Source: Thuidium tamariscinum (Eukaryota > Streptophyta > Bryopsida > Hypnales > Thuidiaceae). From it: a stretch of DNA of 64,000 nucleotides. The stretch lies in the NCBI GenBank assembly GCA_947034885.2, contig OX344752.2, forward strand, positions 24,327,386 through 24,391,385. Direction: 5' to 3'. The notes beneath the pieces were generated by a model. It was not told the DNA's origin, searched no databases, and saw only the letters and a program-made list of their open reading frames with translations. Position numbers and translations under genes: made by a program. The first letter of the stretch is position 1. Every line of letters begins with the position of its first letter. Below are positions 1 to 11,602 of this stretch, in pieces.

Positions 1-348
1 ATGAGATCCAAATAATCACCCTACTAGACGACCTGTGGGAGTTCTGGGAGAGCTTCTTGACGAAGCACTTTGAAGGTGACTTGGTTGACTCCTTGGCTTT
101 GGAACCATATAAAGTGAACAAGATGTTCAAAGCAAAGAACATGTCATTGAAGAGGGAGTTCTTCAAGCACTATGGACACTTCACGGACAAGGACTTCGGT
201 GTCAACGTACAATACCTACTCGGTTTGACCCCAGGACGGATATCTAAATATCCAAAGGTCTCCGTCTCGTCGACCAAAGTTCTAGTTTTTGGCAACATGA
301 CCCACAAGGAGTGGGTCGAGCGCAGGAAGCGTAAAAAGGTTGTGCTAC
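1..348 (+). pseudogene. N-terminal part of FCP1-linked gene, cut by the window edge
   Basis: An open frame runs in from the window edge and is broken at 349 by an LTR-like insertion. The visible protein is mixed charged and hydrophobic and ends in a very basic stretch (ERRKRKK). I recognise no domain. It belongs with the segment starting at 4385: the frame resumes in the same phase beyond the insertion and its 5-bp duplication, apart from one TAG codon. Codon-like composition and higher GC than the surroundings support former coding. The start codon is not established, because coding-like sequence continues upstream of the first Met at 57. Function unknown; it is assigned to this locus only by phase and position. 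Confidence 0.55.
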
Positions 349-1902
349 TGTGAGCCCTCGAGATGGCACTCAGGACTCTGGGTCCATTTTTCGCGATTTA
401 ATAGCAAAAATTAGCTAAAATATTCAAGAAAAAGACATAAAAAGAGTGTTGAAGGAGTTTTGGTGTCAGTCTATGCCAAAATGGTGGAAAACCAACTTAG
501 AAGGTGGAAAATTCCTAATCCTAAAAATTTGAATCATTCTAAGTCTCCAAAGCAAGTTTATGTGAAGATTTAGTAATTCCGAGAGAAATAAGGAATAGAG
601 AGTTAGTCAGTCCTAGCAATTGCCTGTGCAAAGTCAACCTTTTAAAGATGCACATGACATACTGACTAAGCTAAAAGAGTCTACTACGAGCGTGGAAGAG
701 TTACCAGGGCTTAAATTCAGTTTTGGAACAAATTGAATTTAAAAGTAAAACCACTACAATGGATTTGGAGAGTTCGAAGTTCACAAGACAAAAGATGGAG
801 GATTGAAGATTGAAGACTACAGAGAGGTGTTCCAAGGGTAGGAGCATGCTAGGAGCGAACAAGAATCAAACAATTGTCCAAGATTCCCGAGCATCGGGAA
901 TTAAATTGTCCAAATTGGGCAAAGTAATTCCAAATTACTAAAATTAGAAAGGTGCAAGGTTGCGTGGGACCAACACCAAGAATCTAGGAGTGCCCTAGAT
1001 GTTACCCAATTTATTTCGGATTTTTCCAAAATTCCACGTTGACTCCATGGGAAGTCAACCGCACATAGAAATGTTTGTAAATTCATGGAAATTACACATG
1101 ATGCAGTAAAATCTCACTAAAAATTAGGATAGGTTTTTGTGTGCTTAATAAGCGCCCGGTCAAGTTTGAAGACATTCCGACATTCCCAACTACCAAAACC
1201 GGCAATTTCATTGGAAGTTACAAGTTGGCGGCGGGTTGACCGGCGTATCAGGAGCGAATGATGTCCGATTGTCGCAAATAAGGAGTCATTCCTTACTCTC
1301 AGGGACATTCCTAACGACCCTGGCCTGACAAATTCATCAAAATGCGCAAATCCTAAAAGTTAAATTTTTGACTTTTAATTGGAGTTACCGTAATTCCAAT
1401 TTGGGCGCGCAAACGGCCTAGGAGTGAGGGGTAAGGGATCCCTTAGGCTAATTGGGGTCTTCTGAAGACAATGGCGCAGACGGTTTTCTGTTTTGAGTTG
1501 TTCCCTAAAAGATAGAGAGGGTCAGCTCTTAGTTTGACTTTTTAATCGTTAATTGCGGTTAATTAGAAGTAATTTTGGAAATATCTCTTGGAAAATCAAA
1601 GATTGGATTTGGTCAAGATCTCTTTCTTGTGTAAAAATCCATCTTTGGGCTAAAGAAAGACAATTTTCCAAATGACTTTTGGTTAATTTGCAAAATATCT
1701 ACGTAAATTAGGGTTAATTCCAAAATATTTTGGGTTAAGATCTTGGATTTGATTTGGCCAAGATTTTTTTTGCCAAATGGGGATGTTTTTAGAAATTTCC
1801 ACCATTAAACAACTAATATTTTGAAATTACATTAGGGTAGTTTAGGGTAGGAAGTAATAAAGTGTTTTCACTGGCAATTACCGATTGGGGCCCGGCCACG
1901 GG

Positions 1903-1910
1903 TATATAAG
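1903..1910 (+). promoter_or_regulatory. TATA box inside LTR-like copy E1
   Basis: TATATAAG lies in a GC-rich setting (GGCCACGGG upstream, GGGCCCCCC downstream), followed by a pyrimidine-rich stretch. The same position in copies E2, E3 and E10 also carries a TATA-like element followed by CT-rich sequence, which fits a U3/R boundary. Confidence 0.5.
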
Positions 1911-2689
1911 GGCCCCCCTCGAGGTTGCCAGTACCCCTTTTCTTTTACATACCGACAGTTTGTTATTCTACTTGTGCTACCGACGTGGTCGGAGCACTGC
2001 TTGGACCAAAATTCTTAGCCAAGTCTTGTTGTGTTTATTGGGACTTTGAAGGCCTAGGGCCCCTTCAAAAGATCCACCTTTCCCCTCTACCATTAGGCCA
2101 ACCTCAACTTCTCTTCTAAGCCTTCTTTTCGGAAACTTGAAGAATTTGGTGCCAAAGTTCGATTTAAACACTGTCATGTGTACCTCCTTTGGTCCCAGAT
2201 TTTAAAGTTCTAAGTTGTGGACATTCTAAAATATTTTCCAGTGGAAGTTCGGTTAAACACTGTCATGTGTACTTCCTTCTGCGCCTAAATACTTGGAATA
2301 CTAAAGTAATTTTGTGACAACCAAAAATAACCCTATGCAACAAACTGCACCTAAGTGCATTTGATCTTAGGGTGTTATTCCTTACCTCTCAGGAAATTGG
2401 ACAACCCACTAAACACATCCTTGACTACAAGTGTACTTGAATAGGAACAATTGAAAAAAACTTAAACCTATAAAACCTACACCCAACCCCATCAAGTGTA
2501 CTCTTTCTAAGTTAAACTTCACAATTGATGGCTTTTGGTTGACAAGGACCCTTGCAAGCCAAACTAGCACTTAGAGTCTTGATTACCACCTCATCAGTTT
2601 AAATGACTCTTTTAGTTTAGTATCCAAAATTTCCTTTAGTTTAGCATCCAAAATTTCCTTTTCTTCAAAATCCCAAAATTCAGTTTAGT

Positions 2690-2905
2690 TAGTGTTCAAA
2701 TTTCAGTCCAGGAAGGCCAGACCAGCGGAGCAGGCCAGACGGGCAGAGCAAGGCAGTAGCAGACTCCCCCCCGAGGGCCACTTAGCAGCCGCCACGTAGG
2801 TGGGTGACGGGGTCCGTCCAATGGGGGAGCGCCATGTAGTCGGGTGAGCGGAGGCCAGAGTCGAGGAGCGGAGGCCAGGCCAGGTCCAGGGACTGGATCA
2901 AGAAA
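2690..2905. repeat. GC-rich imperfect tandem tract in E1
   Basis: A roughly 200-bp GC-rich block in otherwise AT-rich DNA, built of imperfect repeats around GAGGCCAG / GCGGAG. Copies E2, E3 and E10 have a GC-rich repetitive tract at the equivalent position (about 0.65-0.85 kb past the TATA box), but with different unit sequences. Confidence 0.5.
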
Positions 2906-4384
2906 AAAAAAAGATAAACCAAACAACAAGAACAACCACACCATATCCAATACACACACACAACAAAGCAAGTAAGTTCTCCTTACACCAACTTAGGTTG
3001 GAAAAGTGATATTACAAAAATTGAGTTTTAATCGAAAATCAAAAGATGCGGAATTAAAACTCCTCTACCACTTTTGATTTTACATTAAAAATCCAATCTT
3101 TGCAACTTTGACACTCCATCCTAGAAGCTCTATTCACTCAAAACTCCATAGCCAACTTCTTCACTAAACATTGCAAAAAACTAAGTGCAAGGTTGAGAAA
3201 GAAGAAAGGAATTAAGGGGAGAAGGATTACGTGAGAGATAACCATGTGAGGGAATTTAGCATTAAAAAATCATTTCTTGAAAGAATCTCACTATTGAATA
3301 AGGTGCTATATTCTTTGTGTTTGACCTTTGGCAATTAAAAACTCATTGTTTAGGAATCTCACTATTGAATTGGCTTTTATTCTTGGGGTATGTTCTACAT
3401 TCTTTGGTAGTTAGTTATTAATTAGATTCTTAGACGGCTTGGATTTTGTTGGTTTTGTTTTATTAGGCCTAATAAGCCAAAAAAGAAACAAACAAATTGA
3501 CAAACAATTTCTTTATAATTAACGCAAATTCAAAAATTAATTAGATTTGAAAAGATTTGATGATATTTTTTGATTAAAATATTCTAATAAGCCAAAAGGG
3601 AAACAAACAAATTGACAACCAATTTCTTTATGATTAAAATAATTTCAAAAATTAATTGGATTTGAAAAGATTTGAAGGAAAATTCCATCCAAATTAATTT
3701 AATTCAATTGGAATTCGTTGGAATTTTATAATATCAATGGAGAACTAAAATAAAAACAAAAACAACAAATAGTTAACTACTAGATTTCCGTTGATTTCTT
3801 TAAAATAGGACATTAACCAACTAGGTAGACCAATTTAATTGTAGTATTTCCTAATTACCGAGAACCTAGGAATTAAAAGAACTACGCAATTGAATTCACG
3901 CTACATAACCTTTAATTTCTTTTTAATCAGGACAGAATTAATTGACCAACAACGTGAGAATTATTATGGATTAGATGGAGAGCTGGGATGATTTTGATGG
4001 CGAGGTTGTGGGAGAATATTTACACATGATGATGTTTGACGACGGGACTATGGAGATTTACGTAGAGGAGGTAAACCGCTCACATTTGATTTTTATTCTC
4101 ATTGTTTTGCTGTTAAGTTTCTTTTTACCAAATGCTTGGAATTAGATTTAGGCAACATCATTTGATAGAATAGAATAGAGTAAGCTCTCATTTGGTTGAA
4201 TTTTAGAATAGAATAGATAGAATTATAACCACAAAATCAGATTAGAAACACTTAAAAGACGTGACTAAAAGAGTTCATTGCTTGGAAGGCTTTCTTTTAA
4301 TACCCAATTAGAAAGAAAACTCAATTAGACATAGGACCTGTGTAAAAAACTCTTAGCTCGAGGGTGGAGTTAGGAGCACTCACA

Positions 4385-7058
4385 GCTATAGGATCTCATA
4401 GCAATTAACCTAAGCTTAAAGTTCATCACAGCTGATGGTGAGGTTCTGAATGAGACCTGGAAGTCTTGGAAAGCCAGACATCAGTTCACCTCAACTTCAT
4501 GGGACTTCTTGCTAACGCACCTGGGCACTGATTACTTCAAGATGCGATTAAGGAATGACGCATGGTTGAAGCACGCAAAGGACCTAGAGAACCAATTTCC
4601 CGCGATTCTACACATGTTTCAACGTTTCATGAAGCTGAAGTACCAGCTTCCTGATCCATCTGGTGGTGTTCAAATTAGAGGCGTGGACTACTCAAAGATG
4701 GCACTGGTAACGAGCTCAAGTTATCGCTACCACAATCGCCATGTGAACTTCGCATTGGTCGATTTCAGGGTGGCTCCAAGAGAGAAGCCCACAAACACAA
4801 GCAGTGCCATAGGTCGTTTCTTGACCTTTCTGTGGAAGAATCTTTCACCAAAAATGAACAAAGCCAATGTGTGGCTCTTCATTTTGCGGAGATCAAATGA
4901 CATCGAGCCGCGAAGGCCTTTGCGTTGCTTCATATGACAGATTATAAGAGCGTTTTGTCCACGTACCATCCAGCTAGAGCTGAGCTTTTGGACAATGTGA
5001 CCTCTCAAGGGACGGCTCCCAACATGTCCCTCCTCTTCCTATTCAAAAAGAATAACAAGTTTGCAGCGTCCAGTCGAGCGCTCCTAAAGTCAAGTTATTC
5101 GACCATCCCAACAAATGTATATTACTCGGATTGGGGGAAGAATACTGAAACGAAGTGGAGGATTAATCCCAGCGAACTTTGTATGGAGTTTTATTTGGAC
5201 ATCCTTCAAGCTTTTGCGAAGTCAAAGGAGAACGTCCTTGGCATTTACAAAGGGACAAAGTTCATGCTCGTAGCTAAGGTGAGTACCTGACCCTTTCTAG
5301 AAGTTATCCTTGACTCGATGATATCGTCTTTTGTATTCCTCTGAATTATGTAGACATCGGGTGTTGGTAATTGGCTTAGTGAAATCTGGTATCATCAACC
5401 CGATGATACCTGTTGCGGCGGCCACGATATCAAGTTCCTTGATGATGTTCTAATAGAACTGGTTTTTGTATTTTGCAAATGTTTGGGGCCTTCTACTATG
5501 GATTTGTCGACAAGAGTGAGGTGAAGTCCTACAAAGCGATCTCTTCTCTAGCAGAGAAGATGGATAAAAGGGACTTTATGATTGGGAATTCGCCATACTC
5601 CTTGGATTACGTGAAGCCTCAATCACGTGGACCAATTGTAGTACGATCGGACTCGCCACCATCGCCGGCTACTACTTTTGTCTCCCCAGCTTCAGTAGTT
5701 CGACCTTCTTCTCGAGTGAGAGAAAACGTTGGCCCGTACGCAACACCAGATCCAGGTGTCCAGGGAATTGACGAGTATGGAACAAACACATTCGAGATAT
5801 ATCTCTAGGCGTCTGTACCTGCTGCTGGCGACAAGGCTGCACAACCCGTTGTACCTGAACCTAATGAGCTGGAGGTTTTGGAGATTGTGGAACATCAGCC
5901 TTCTCCACGAGCACCGTTGAATTCTGCTTCAACCAAGCATGACGAGTCTGAGGATGACAAGAATATGGAGACAGACTCAGAATTCGAGCGGCAATAGGTG
6001 GAGCGGAGAACGAAACGTCGAGAGGAAGATGACTCCCTGGGCTTCGGAGGCAAGAAGACTCGTTCATGAAGTCGCCTGTGAAGGAAGGGGACAAAGAATC
6101 TGAAGATGAAGATGTGGTCATACAAGAGAGGAGGCTTCCCATCGGTGAGGTGGATAAAGATGGGAAGCCTCTCTTTTATGACTTTGGAGATGAAGATGAC
6201 CCCATGGATCATCCCCACGATTCGGATCACGACAACGACAATCATGATGGTCTTTCGAAGCAGAAAGAATTGAAACCCTTAGTCCTCCTTGACGAGAGAA
6301 CGATCAAAATAAAAAAGGACTACTAGGCAGAGCAGGAGGAGGTGAGAAGAAAGCGGATCGAGAGGACAACGGAGAAGAAAGCGAAGGACAAGTAGTTGGA
6401 GGAAATGAATGCCAAACTCATCGCTGTCATGCAAGAATTTGTTCAATCGAAGGAGAAACTGTCTACTTTGGAGCTCAAGTTGCAGAAGCTCTCGCAACTG
6501 GTAGAGAGTCAGTTGGGTCAAACGGCCATCCAGTTGTAGCTTCCCTGGCCTGCCCCACCTGCCGTCCCAATTCCTCCTCCAGTGCAGCAACTGGTTTCTG
6601 GACTTCCGTATCCTCAACTCGAGGATACTTCCCAAGTCGTTTCCTTAGTCGACACTGAAGTTGTCGAATGCACTCTTGCATCCCAGCTTAGGGTGAGGAT
6701 GGCATCGCCGGAGGTGGCTGCATTTGAGGTGGCCTTACCTCAACCGTAAGGACCTGTTGAAGAACAGGCTTGAGATTATCGTCGACTCGACAATATCGTT
6801 GAAGTCGTGAAGGAGCAGCCCTCGAGTCCAATATCGACGCTTCAACCTGGTACGTTTGAACAAGTGCATGAGCCCATGCAGACCTCCTCTCCGATCGAAG
6901 AGGAGGAGAGATTGGACTACGGGGAGAATGACCCTGATGAAATTGTCCCTGGGGAAGGGGAAGTTCAAGTTGTTACGATGGAGGGTGGAGATCAAGGTCC
7001 TCTCAACCCGGTAGAACCGACGTTGGTACAATCTTTTGGTCCTTACGCCTTTGATTGA
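4385..7058 (+). pseudogene. Central part of FCP1-linked gene, decayed
   Basis: Coding-like DNA continues here from the 5' segment. From about 4401 to 5278 it encodes a globular protein part I do not recognise (Trp/Tyr-rich; for example WKSWKARHQF, YYSDWGKN). A phase change and a TGA lie near 4890-4925. AAG|GTGAGT at 5279 is a strong splice donor. Past the 75-bp intron the protein becomes Pro/Ser-rich, then strongly acidic (SEDDKNMETDSEFE, EDEDVV, DDPMDHPHDSDHDND). A coiled-coil-like Lys/Glu/Leu segment follows at about 6340-6530, then a Pro/Glu-rich stretch to the TGA at 7056. In-frame stops include TAG at 5806, 5995, 6324, 6393 and 6537, TAA at 6747 and TGA at 6771. Frame changes lie near 5440-5472 and 6062. 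The acidic, charged composition resembles nuclear proteins, but no function can be assigned. Confidence 0.6.
5279..5353 (+). other. Probable spliceosomal intron (75 bp)
   Basis: The donor AAG|GTGAGT and acceptor TTATGTAG|ACA bracket 75 bp that would otherwise stop the frame at once (TGA at 5288). Coding-like sequence resumes after the acceptor (SGVGNWLSEIWYHQ). The size is near the lower limit for plant introns. Confidence 0.6.
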
Positions 7059-7145
7059 ATATGAAAACACGAGATAAGGTCTTTGACCCTATAAAGATAG
7101 AAAGTTCTTTAGTGAGTTCTTATTTTGATGTGTCATGTCTGACAG

Positions 7146-7499
7146 GAGGCGTCCAGTACTCCTTGAACGTTTGGTGCTGACGGAGAACCCGTTTGCGGCG
7201 GACCGAACGTAGTATACTATAGAGTAGTCATGGAGTGTACAACTTTGACAGCCTTAAAATTTTGAAAATGTATTTTATACACTGTGTAAATAAATTTTCG
7301 GAATTTACAATCGACATAAGTGTGTATGTGTGTCTAATTGAATTCCCTTTCCGATGTTTTTGGTTCAGCTTGGGGTCAATGTAAGATTGCATCGCTCGTT
7401 ACCCATGAAGCCAATTCCTAAGGGGAAGGCGCAGTCAAGTAGCAAGTTGCAATGCGTCTCTTTGCATTTTGGCTTTGTACCTGTCCTGCAATTATTCAG
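7146..7499 (+). pseudogene. Probable short exons between the acidic part and the FCP1-like domain
   Basis: Two stretches look like exons. The first, 7146-7208, follows a TCTGACAG acceptor and can read RRPVLLERLVLTENPFAADR before a possible GTAGTA donor. The second, 7369-7499, follows TTGGTTCAG and ends at a good donor, TTCAG|GTAACT; it reads without stops and is rich in Lys/Ser/Gln (PMKPIPKGKAQSSSK). Between them the DNA is AT-rich and stop-filled. The gap from 7500 to the FCP1-like frame is short for an intron, so the exact junction is unclear. Confidence 0.4.
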
Positions 7500-7525
7500 G
7501 TAACTCCAATTCTATGTTGTTCTAG

Positions 7526-8375
7526 TTTGATCAGGTAGGATCGAAGGGAGGAAGGGAGGTCATGCGGACGGTTGAACGTCCGATCATGCCTCCGCCAAGG
7601 AGGAAGTGGATGAACATTGTCTTCGACCTCAACGGTGTGTTGTGTCACTCCTCGTCGACGAAATTCGGCAAAGGTTTCACGCACTACAAGGTCAAAGACA
7701 ATGTTCTCAGCCATCAATACCCGACCATCATCGGGTCCAAGGCTGTATTCGCTAGGCAGAACGTCGGTGAATTTCTGAAACAGGTGTCTGAAATCGCGAA
7801 TAAGGTCGTGGTCTGGTCATCAATGTACAAGTATAACGCGGAGGCCATCACGAGACACTTGTTCGGGAGGTGCAGACCCCCCTATAACATCCTAGGACAG
7901 GAAAACTGTACAAAGATAGAGTACAATCCGGGAAAGTTCTTTCACCGTGGTGTGAAAGAATTGTACATGAAAGTGCTCAAATATAGTCTGTTTGACACCT
8001 TTGGAAATGCGGGGGCGTTGTTTTCGATGGATGACACCCTGCTCATTGACGACTCTCTCGAAAAGAGTGTCTGCAATGAGACAGGGAACTCCATCTTCCT
8101 AGAGATCTGGAGCTACGCTCATCAGAGGGATGACGTCCTCATGGGACAGCTACTCCCGTGGCTCTGACGGCTGCATTTGGGGTGCAATCCCTACGGGGGG
8201 GTTGCTGCGATACGTAGACGAGAATAGGATAGGCAATAACCCCCTCTCTCATGACCATTTTCATCTCAAGGAAATCCTTGAGGTCATGAGGGAGTCGGCG
8301 GATTGCATGAATACTCGTTTCAAAGTGCCCATGGCAAGGATCACCATCGAGAAACGCCATCGTTGTAGAAAATAG
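7526..8375 (+). pseudogene. FCP1/NLI-interacting-factor-like HAD phosphatase domain, decayed
   Basis: The clear part (Met at 7562; coding-like sequence continues upstream to about 7536) encodes a HAD-type phosphatase of the FCP1/SCP class, which removes phosphate from phosphoserine, classically on the RNA polymerase II CTD. Motif I is IVFDLNGVLCHSS at residues 19-31: the nucleophile Asp22 is kept, but the second Asp of DxDx(T/V) is Asn24. Motif II, VVVWSS, is at 82-87, and a late acidic motif, LLIDDSLEKS, is at about 160-169. After LLPWL a TGA (8165) interrupts. A G-run at about 8199-8205 then changes phase, and the conserved-looking C-terminal part (LLRYVDENRIGNNPLSHDHFH) continues in another frame to 8375. 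The domain is therefore complete in outline but not translatable as one piece. With the Asn it may have been inactive or altered even when whole. Family assignment is fairly sure; the role is not. Confidence 0.75.
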
Positions 8376-8608
8376 ATTTTTTTGATTGTAGAATTAGGCA
8401 TTGAGGGAGTCCAAGCAAATGGTAACTCATTTTTTTATGTACGTAACATTTTTTTGTAAAATAAATATAATGTTTCTTTTATGGCATTCTACGTTCATCT
8501 TGAAAATCATGTGCTTCATCAATCTTGATGGATAGCAAGTTCTATATGTATCCGTGTACTTATAGCAAGGACCGTCTTTGAATGTGCATCGTTACTGTTT
8601 TATTGCAG

Positions 8609-9499
8609 TTTGGAGCTTTGCGCTTGATTCCAATGCCAACAAGAGAGAAGCTCACGAGGAGCCTCCTCTTGGGATCAGAGATTTTGCCCTCCATCGAATC
8701 TGATTTTGGCGGTGGGAACTGCGAATCGGTTCCAATATCCAAGCCTTACATGTTGAGTTCAGCTGCAAATGCAACATCAACCGCCATTGACTTTTCCAAG
8801 GGGAATATTGAAGATGGTGTTGTCGACAGCCTGCCGAGTCGCACTACGGGCAGGACTCCCATTTGCTCGCCGTCGCCGTTGAAACAGACATCCTCGAGCC
8901 GAGGAAAGTCCTGGTCGCCGACTCCGCAAAGGGATGGAGCGACCAGTCGAAAGCTCGAACTCCCTATCGAAGATGCTTCGGGGCATCCTCGCCTCGAGGA
9001 TAATGTCCCGCCTTTGAATCTGTTGCTTGCTAACCCTACCGTGGCTGTGGATTCCCAACTTGAACCTGTTGCTTTTGGTAACGTCGTTCGCTCATCTTGA
9101 CTTGAGGACAATCCAACTCGTTCCTCCAATTCGATAGGGGGAAGGCGCCTGCCATCCACAGATAGTCTTTTCCGTCAACGATTTTTTAGAAAACATCAAC
9201 GCTCTCTGGACACCATATCTATCAAAACTACTCTTCCACTATCAAACAATACGAAGGGCCCTCTGCCTAAAACGCCCCAAAGGAATTCCAAATGTATTTC
9301 GACTCAGAGCACATAAGCATCGAAACGGAAAAGCACTGACTGTCATAGTCTGAGTGAGAATGGAACTCCATACAATGGAAGTGGGTCACATTATTCTTCT
9401 CGACGCAAAGATATCTTAAGAGGTCTTGCAAAGCTGAAAGTCGAAGAGGCAGGGAAGGCTGTATATGTAATTAAATGCGAAGCTGCTAAAAAAGATTGA
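8609..9499 (+). pseudogene. C-terminal exon of FCP1-linked gene, Ser/Arg-rich, decayed
   Basis: A good acceptor (TTTTATTGCAG at 8608) precedes a frame that runs to TGA at 9497, about 297 codons, with an in-frame TGA at 9098 and TAA at 9314. Both stops are explicable by single C-to-T changes. The product is low-complexity, Ser/Pro/Arg-rich, with several LE(L/D)N-type segments, and ends in a basic helix-like stretch (ILRGLAKLKVEEAGKA). No domain recognised. It lies 234 bp downstream of the FCP1-like part, in the same orientation and with the same style of decay, so it is taken as the tail of the same gene. Confidence 0.5.
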
Positions 9500-10120
9500 A
9501 GCTCTTACTAGTTGTAAGAATGTAAGATGCGTTATTTCTTACTAAAAATAGAATGTTCCATAACCGTAACTTAGATTTACAAGGTCCATGCCTTCCATAT
9601 TGTGTATTCTATAATTAGTATAGAAATGGACATAGAAAAGTAGGTTAAAAAAGATCGAGGCTATCAAGGCTACACATTGAGTACGTAAAACTTTTTGGTC
9701 AAATTTAAGTCAATTGTAGAATTTCACGACTCGTTCTCTTTAGTGGAAATTGTGGTCCTTGGATCCAATTACTTTTTAAGTTTGCAAATGTCCAAAGGCT
9801 ATATACCCAATTGAAAATCCACGTTCTTTATTCTACTTTGTTCTGCTCATCATCCTTATGCATCATCTAAATGACCATCTAAGTTAATACAAAAGCCTCC
9901 ATTGAAATGTATAAGCGAATTCTCAAATCACCATCATTCATTTATTGTTGGATTCAACAACTTTTACTTCAATAATCATTACATAATCATTTTTGCAAGT
10001 CTCAAAATCACCATTTTGTCTCAATTTAACCAATAAGGCCTTAAGTAGCTTTACATAAAACTAGTTCTAATATTTGAACTTCAAATTAAAGTGAGAAGAC
10101 ATGAAGTTCAAAGTAATGAA
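9500..10120. other. AT-rich intergenic DNA
   Basis: I see no gene, repeat boundary or RNA here. Short A/T runs only. Confidence 0.5.
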
Positions 10121-10836
10121 GTGTGATTGCAAGAAACACCTCTACTATATATTGTATTTTCATGATTTTTTTGGAAATAATTTTAAATTTGAATTTTTTT
10201 TTAAATTTGAAAAAATATGATGAATGTTTACACCTTTAAGACAAAGGTACCCAAGGAAGGAATTGCATAGAAAAATTCTCTAAGTAGGTGAAATAGAAAA
10301 GTGCCAAGTCCCAAGAAATGAAGAAAATACACACTTTGATGTTTTAATTAGGAAAAAATAGAAAAATAAAGTAAATTCACAAAATCAAAATTGTCCATTT
10401 GTAACAATTTTGTGAAGATGGTCATTCATCAAAAAAATCTCTAAAATAATACTTTATATATTTCAAAATGCAAGCACAAAGATGCTCACTTTGTAGACTT
10501 CTATACTAGATAAATTAAAAAAAACTCCTTCCGTAGAGAGCTATAAGTCTATTAGAAGACTATTACATCCAAATTTTAGCTCAAAATTCATTTTTTGGGG
10601 TACTAAGTAGTACTAAAAACCTCCAAATTGGCTAGTGTGACATTCAATTGGGGTCTATTTTTGGACAGTAAATTATTTTTGAAAATTATAAAAAAAATTA
10701 GAGTAGATTAATGATAGTCATGACTACCTCTTCTACAAATCTTGAGTCAATTGGAGCAAAAATACAAAAGTAATGGCCAAAAAACAAATCAACATGCAAC
10801 GTGTGAAGCAAAATAGTACAAGTATTTCTTGCAATC
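10121..10836 (+). mobile_element. 0.7-kb terminal-inverted-repeat element, copy M1
   Basis: It begins GTGTGATTGCAAGAAACAC and ends GTACAAGTATTTCTTGCAATC, the inverted ends of a four-copy family (M1-M4). The interior shares phrases with the other copies (AAGACAAAGGTACC, TTCTCTAAGTAGG, GATGGTCATTCA, GGCCAAAAAACAAATCA) and carries no coding. The last four bases expected of the right end are missing, where it abuts the LTR-like copy E4 at 10837, so no target duplication can be read. Confidence 0.6.
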
Positions 10837-10869
10837 TGTAGGCATTTTATTCCCACCTTTGGAATAAAG

Positions 10870-11597
10870 AGTGATTGCACAAAAGACTTGTACTATTTGT
10901 TGCGTTTTGCAATAGTACTCCTGACTTTTTCTGGAGTACTATTAAATTAGAAAAAAAATTTAATTTAAAAAAATGTGACTTATGAATACACCTTTAAGAC
11001 AAAGGTACCTACAAAAGGAATTGTATATGAAAACTTTCTAAGTAGGAAAACTTGAAAAGTGCCAAACCTCAAGAAAATACATACCTTCATGTTTTAATTA
11101 GGTAAAAATAGTAAAAATAAGTATATACAAAAAATAAAAAATTTCAATTTGCAACAACTTTATGGAGATGGTCATTCACCAAAAAAACCACCAAAATAAT
11201 ATTTTATATGTTTCAAAATTCAAGTAGAAGGAAGCTCACTTTGTAGACTTCCACATGACTTAAAATCAATTGTTTTCAAAAATCCTTCTTTAAAGAGCTA
11301 GAAGTCTACTAGAAGACCATTTTATCCAAATTTCATTTTAAAATCATTAAAAAAAAGGTACTCCATAGTACTAAAAACCTCCAAATTGTCATATGTGACA
11401 TTCAATCACTAGTACTATTTTTATATTGAAGTATTTTTGAAAATTATGAAAAAATTATGTAAGGTGTATGATAGTTATGAATACCTTCTCTAAAAATTTT
11501 GAGTCATTTCAAGCAAAAATGCAAAATTTATGGTACGAAAATAGATCAGCATGAGACGTGTGATGGAAAATAGTACAAGTCTTTCATGCAATTGCCC
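10870..11597 (+). mobile_element. 0.7-kb terminal-inverted-repeat element, copy M2
   Basis: 728 bp from AGTGATTGCACAAAAGACTT to CTTTCATGCAATTGCCC, bracketed by TAAAG (10865-10869 and 11598-11602). The split sequence around it is the 3'-terminal region of E4 (compare 18342-18470), which confirms insertion into that element. Interior as in M1, M3 and M4; no coding. Confidence 0.65.
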
Positions 11598-11602
11598 TAA
11601 AG

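Larger units (their letters stand above)
349..4384 (+). mobile_element. Giant LTR-like element, copy E1 (probable solo LTR)
   Basis: The 4036-bp unit begins TGTGAGCCCTC and ends GAGCACTCACA (short inverted TG...CA ends). It is flanked by the near-identical pentamers GCTAC (344-348) and GCTAT (4385-4389), as for LTR elements. A TATA box lies about 1.55 kb from the 5' end, and no gag-pol coding or second LTR is seen, so a solo LTR is the simplest reading. Its 5' end matches the termini at 13607, 21741 (reverse) and 22250 (reverse). Its 830-1320 part matches 17865-18336 in reverse. It disrupts the coding region on both sides. It is a fossil of moderate age, judged by one changed base in the duplication. 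Confidence 0.7.

Noticed and set aside
2696-2971. Pro/Leu-rich frame on the - strand
   Set aside because: Antisense translation of the GC-rich tract in E1.
8746-9159. 137- and 93-codon frames opposite the Ser-rich exon
   Set aside because: Antisense shadows of the + strand coding-like region, which has the splice acceptor and the continuing frame.
1-9499. Alternative genetic code with UAG as Gln
   Set aside because: TGA and TAA interruptions and phase changes are also present; a decayed methylated copy explains all of them.
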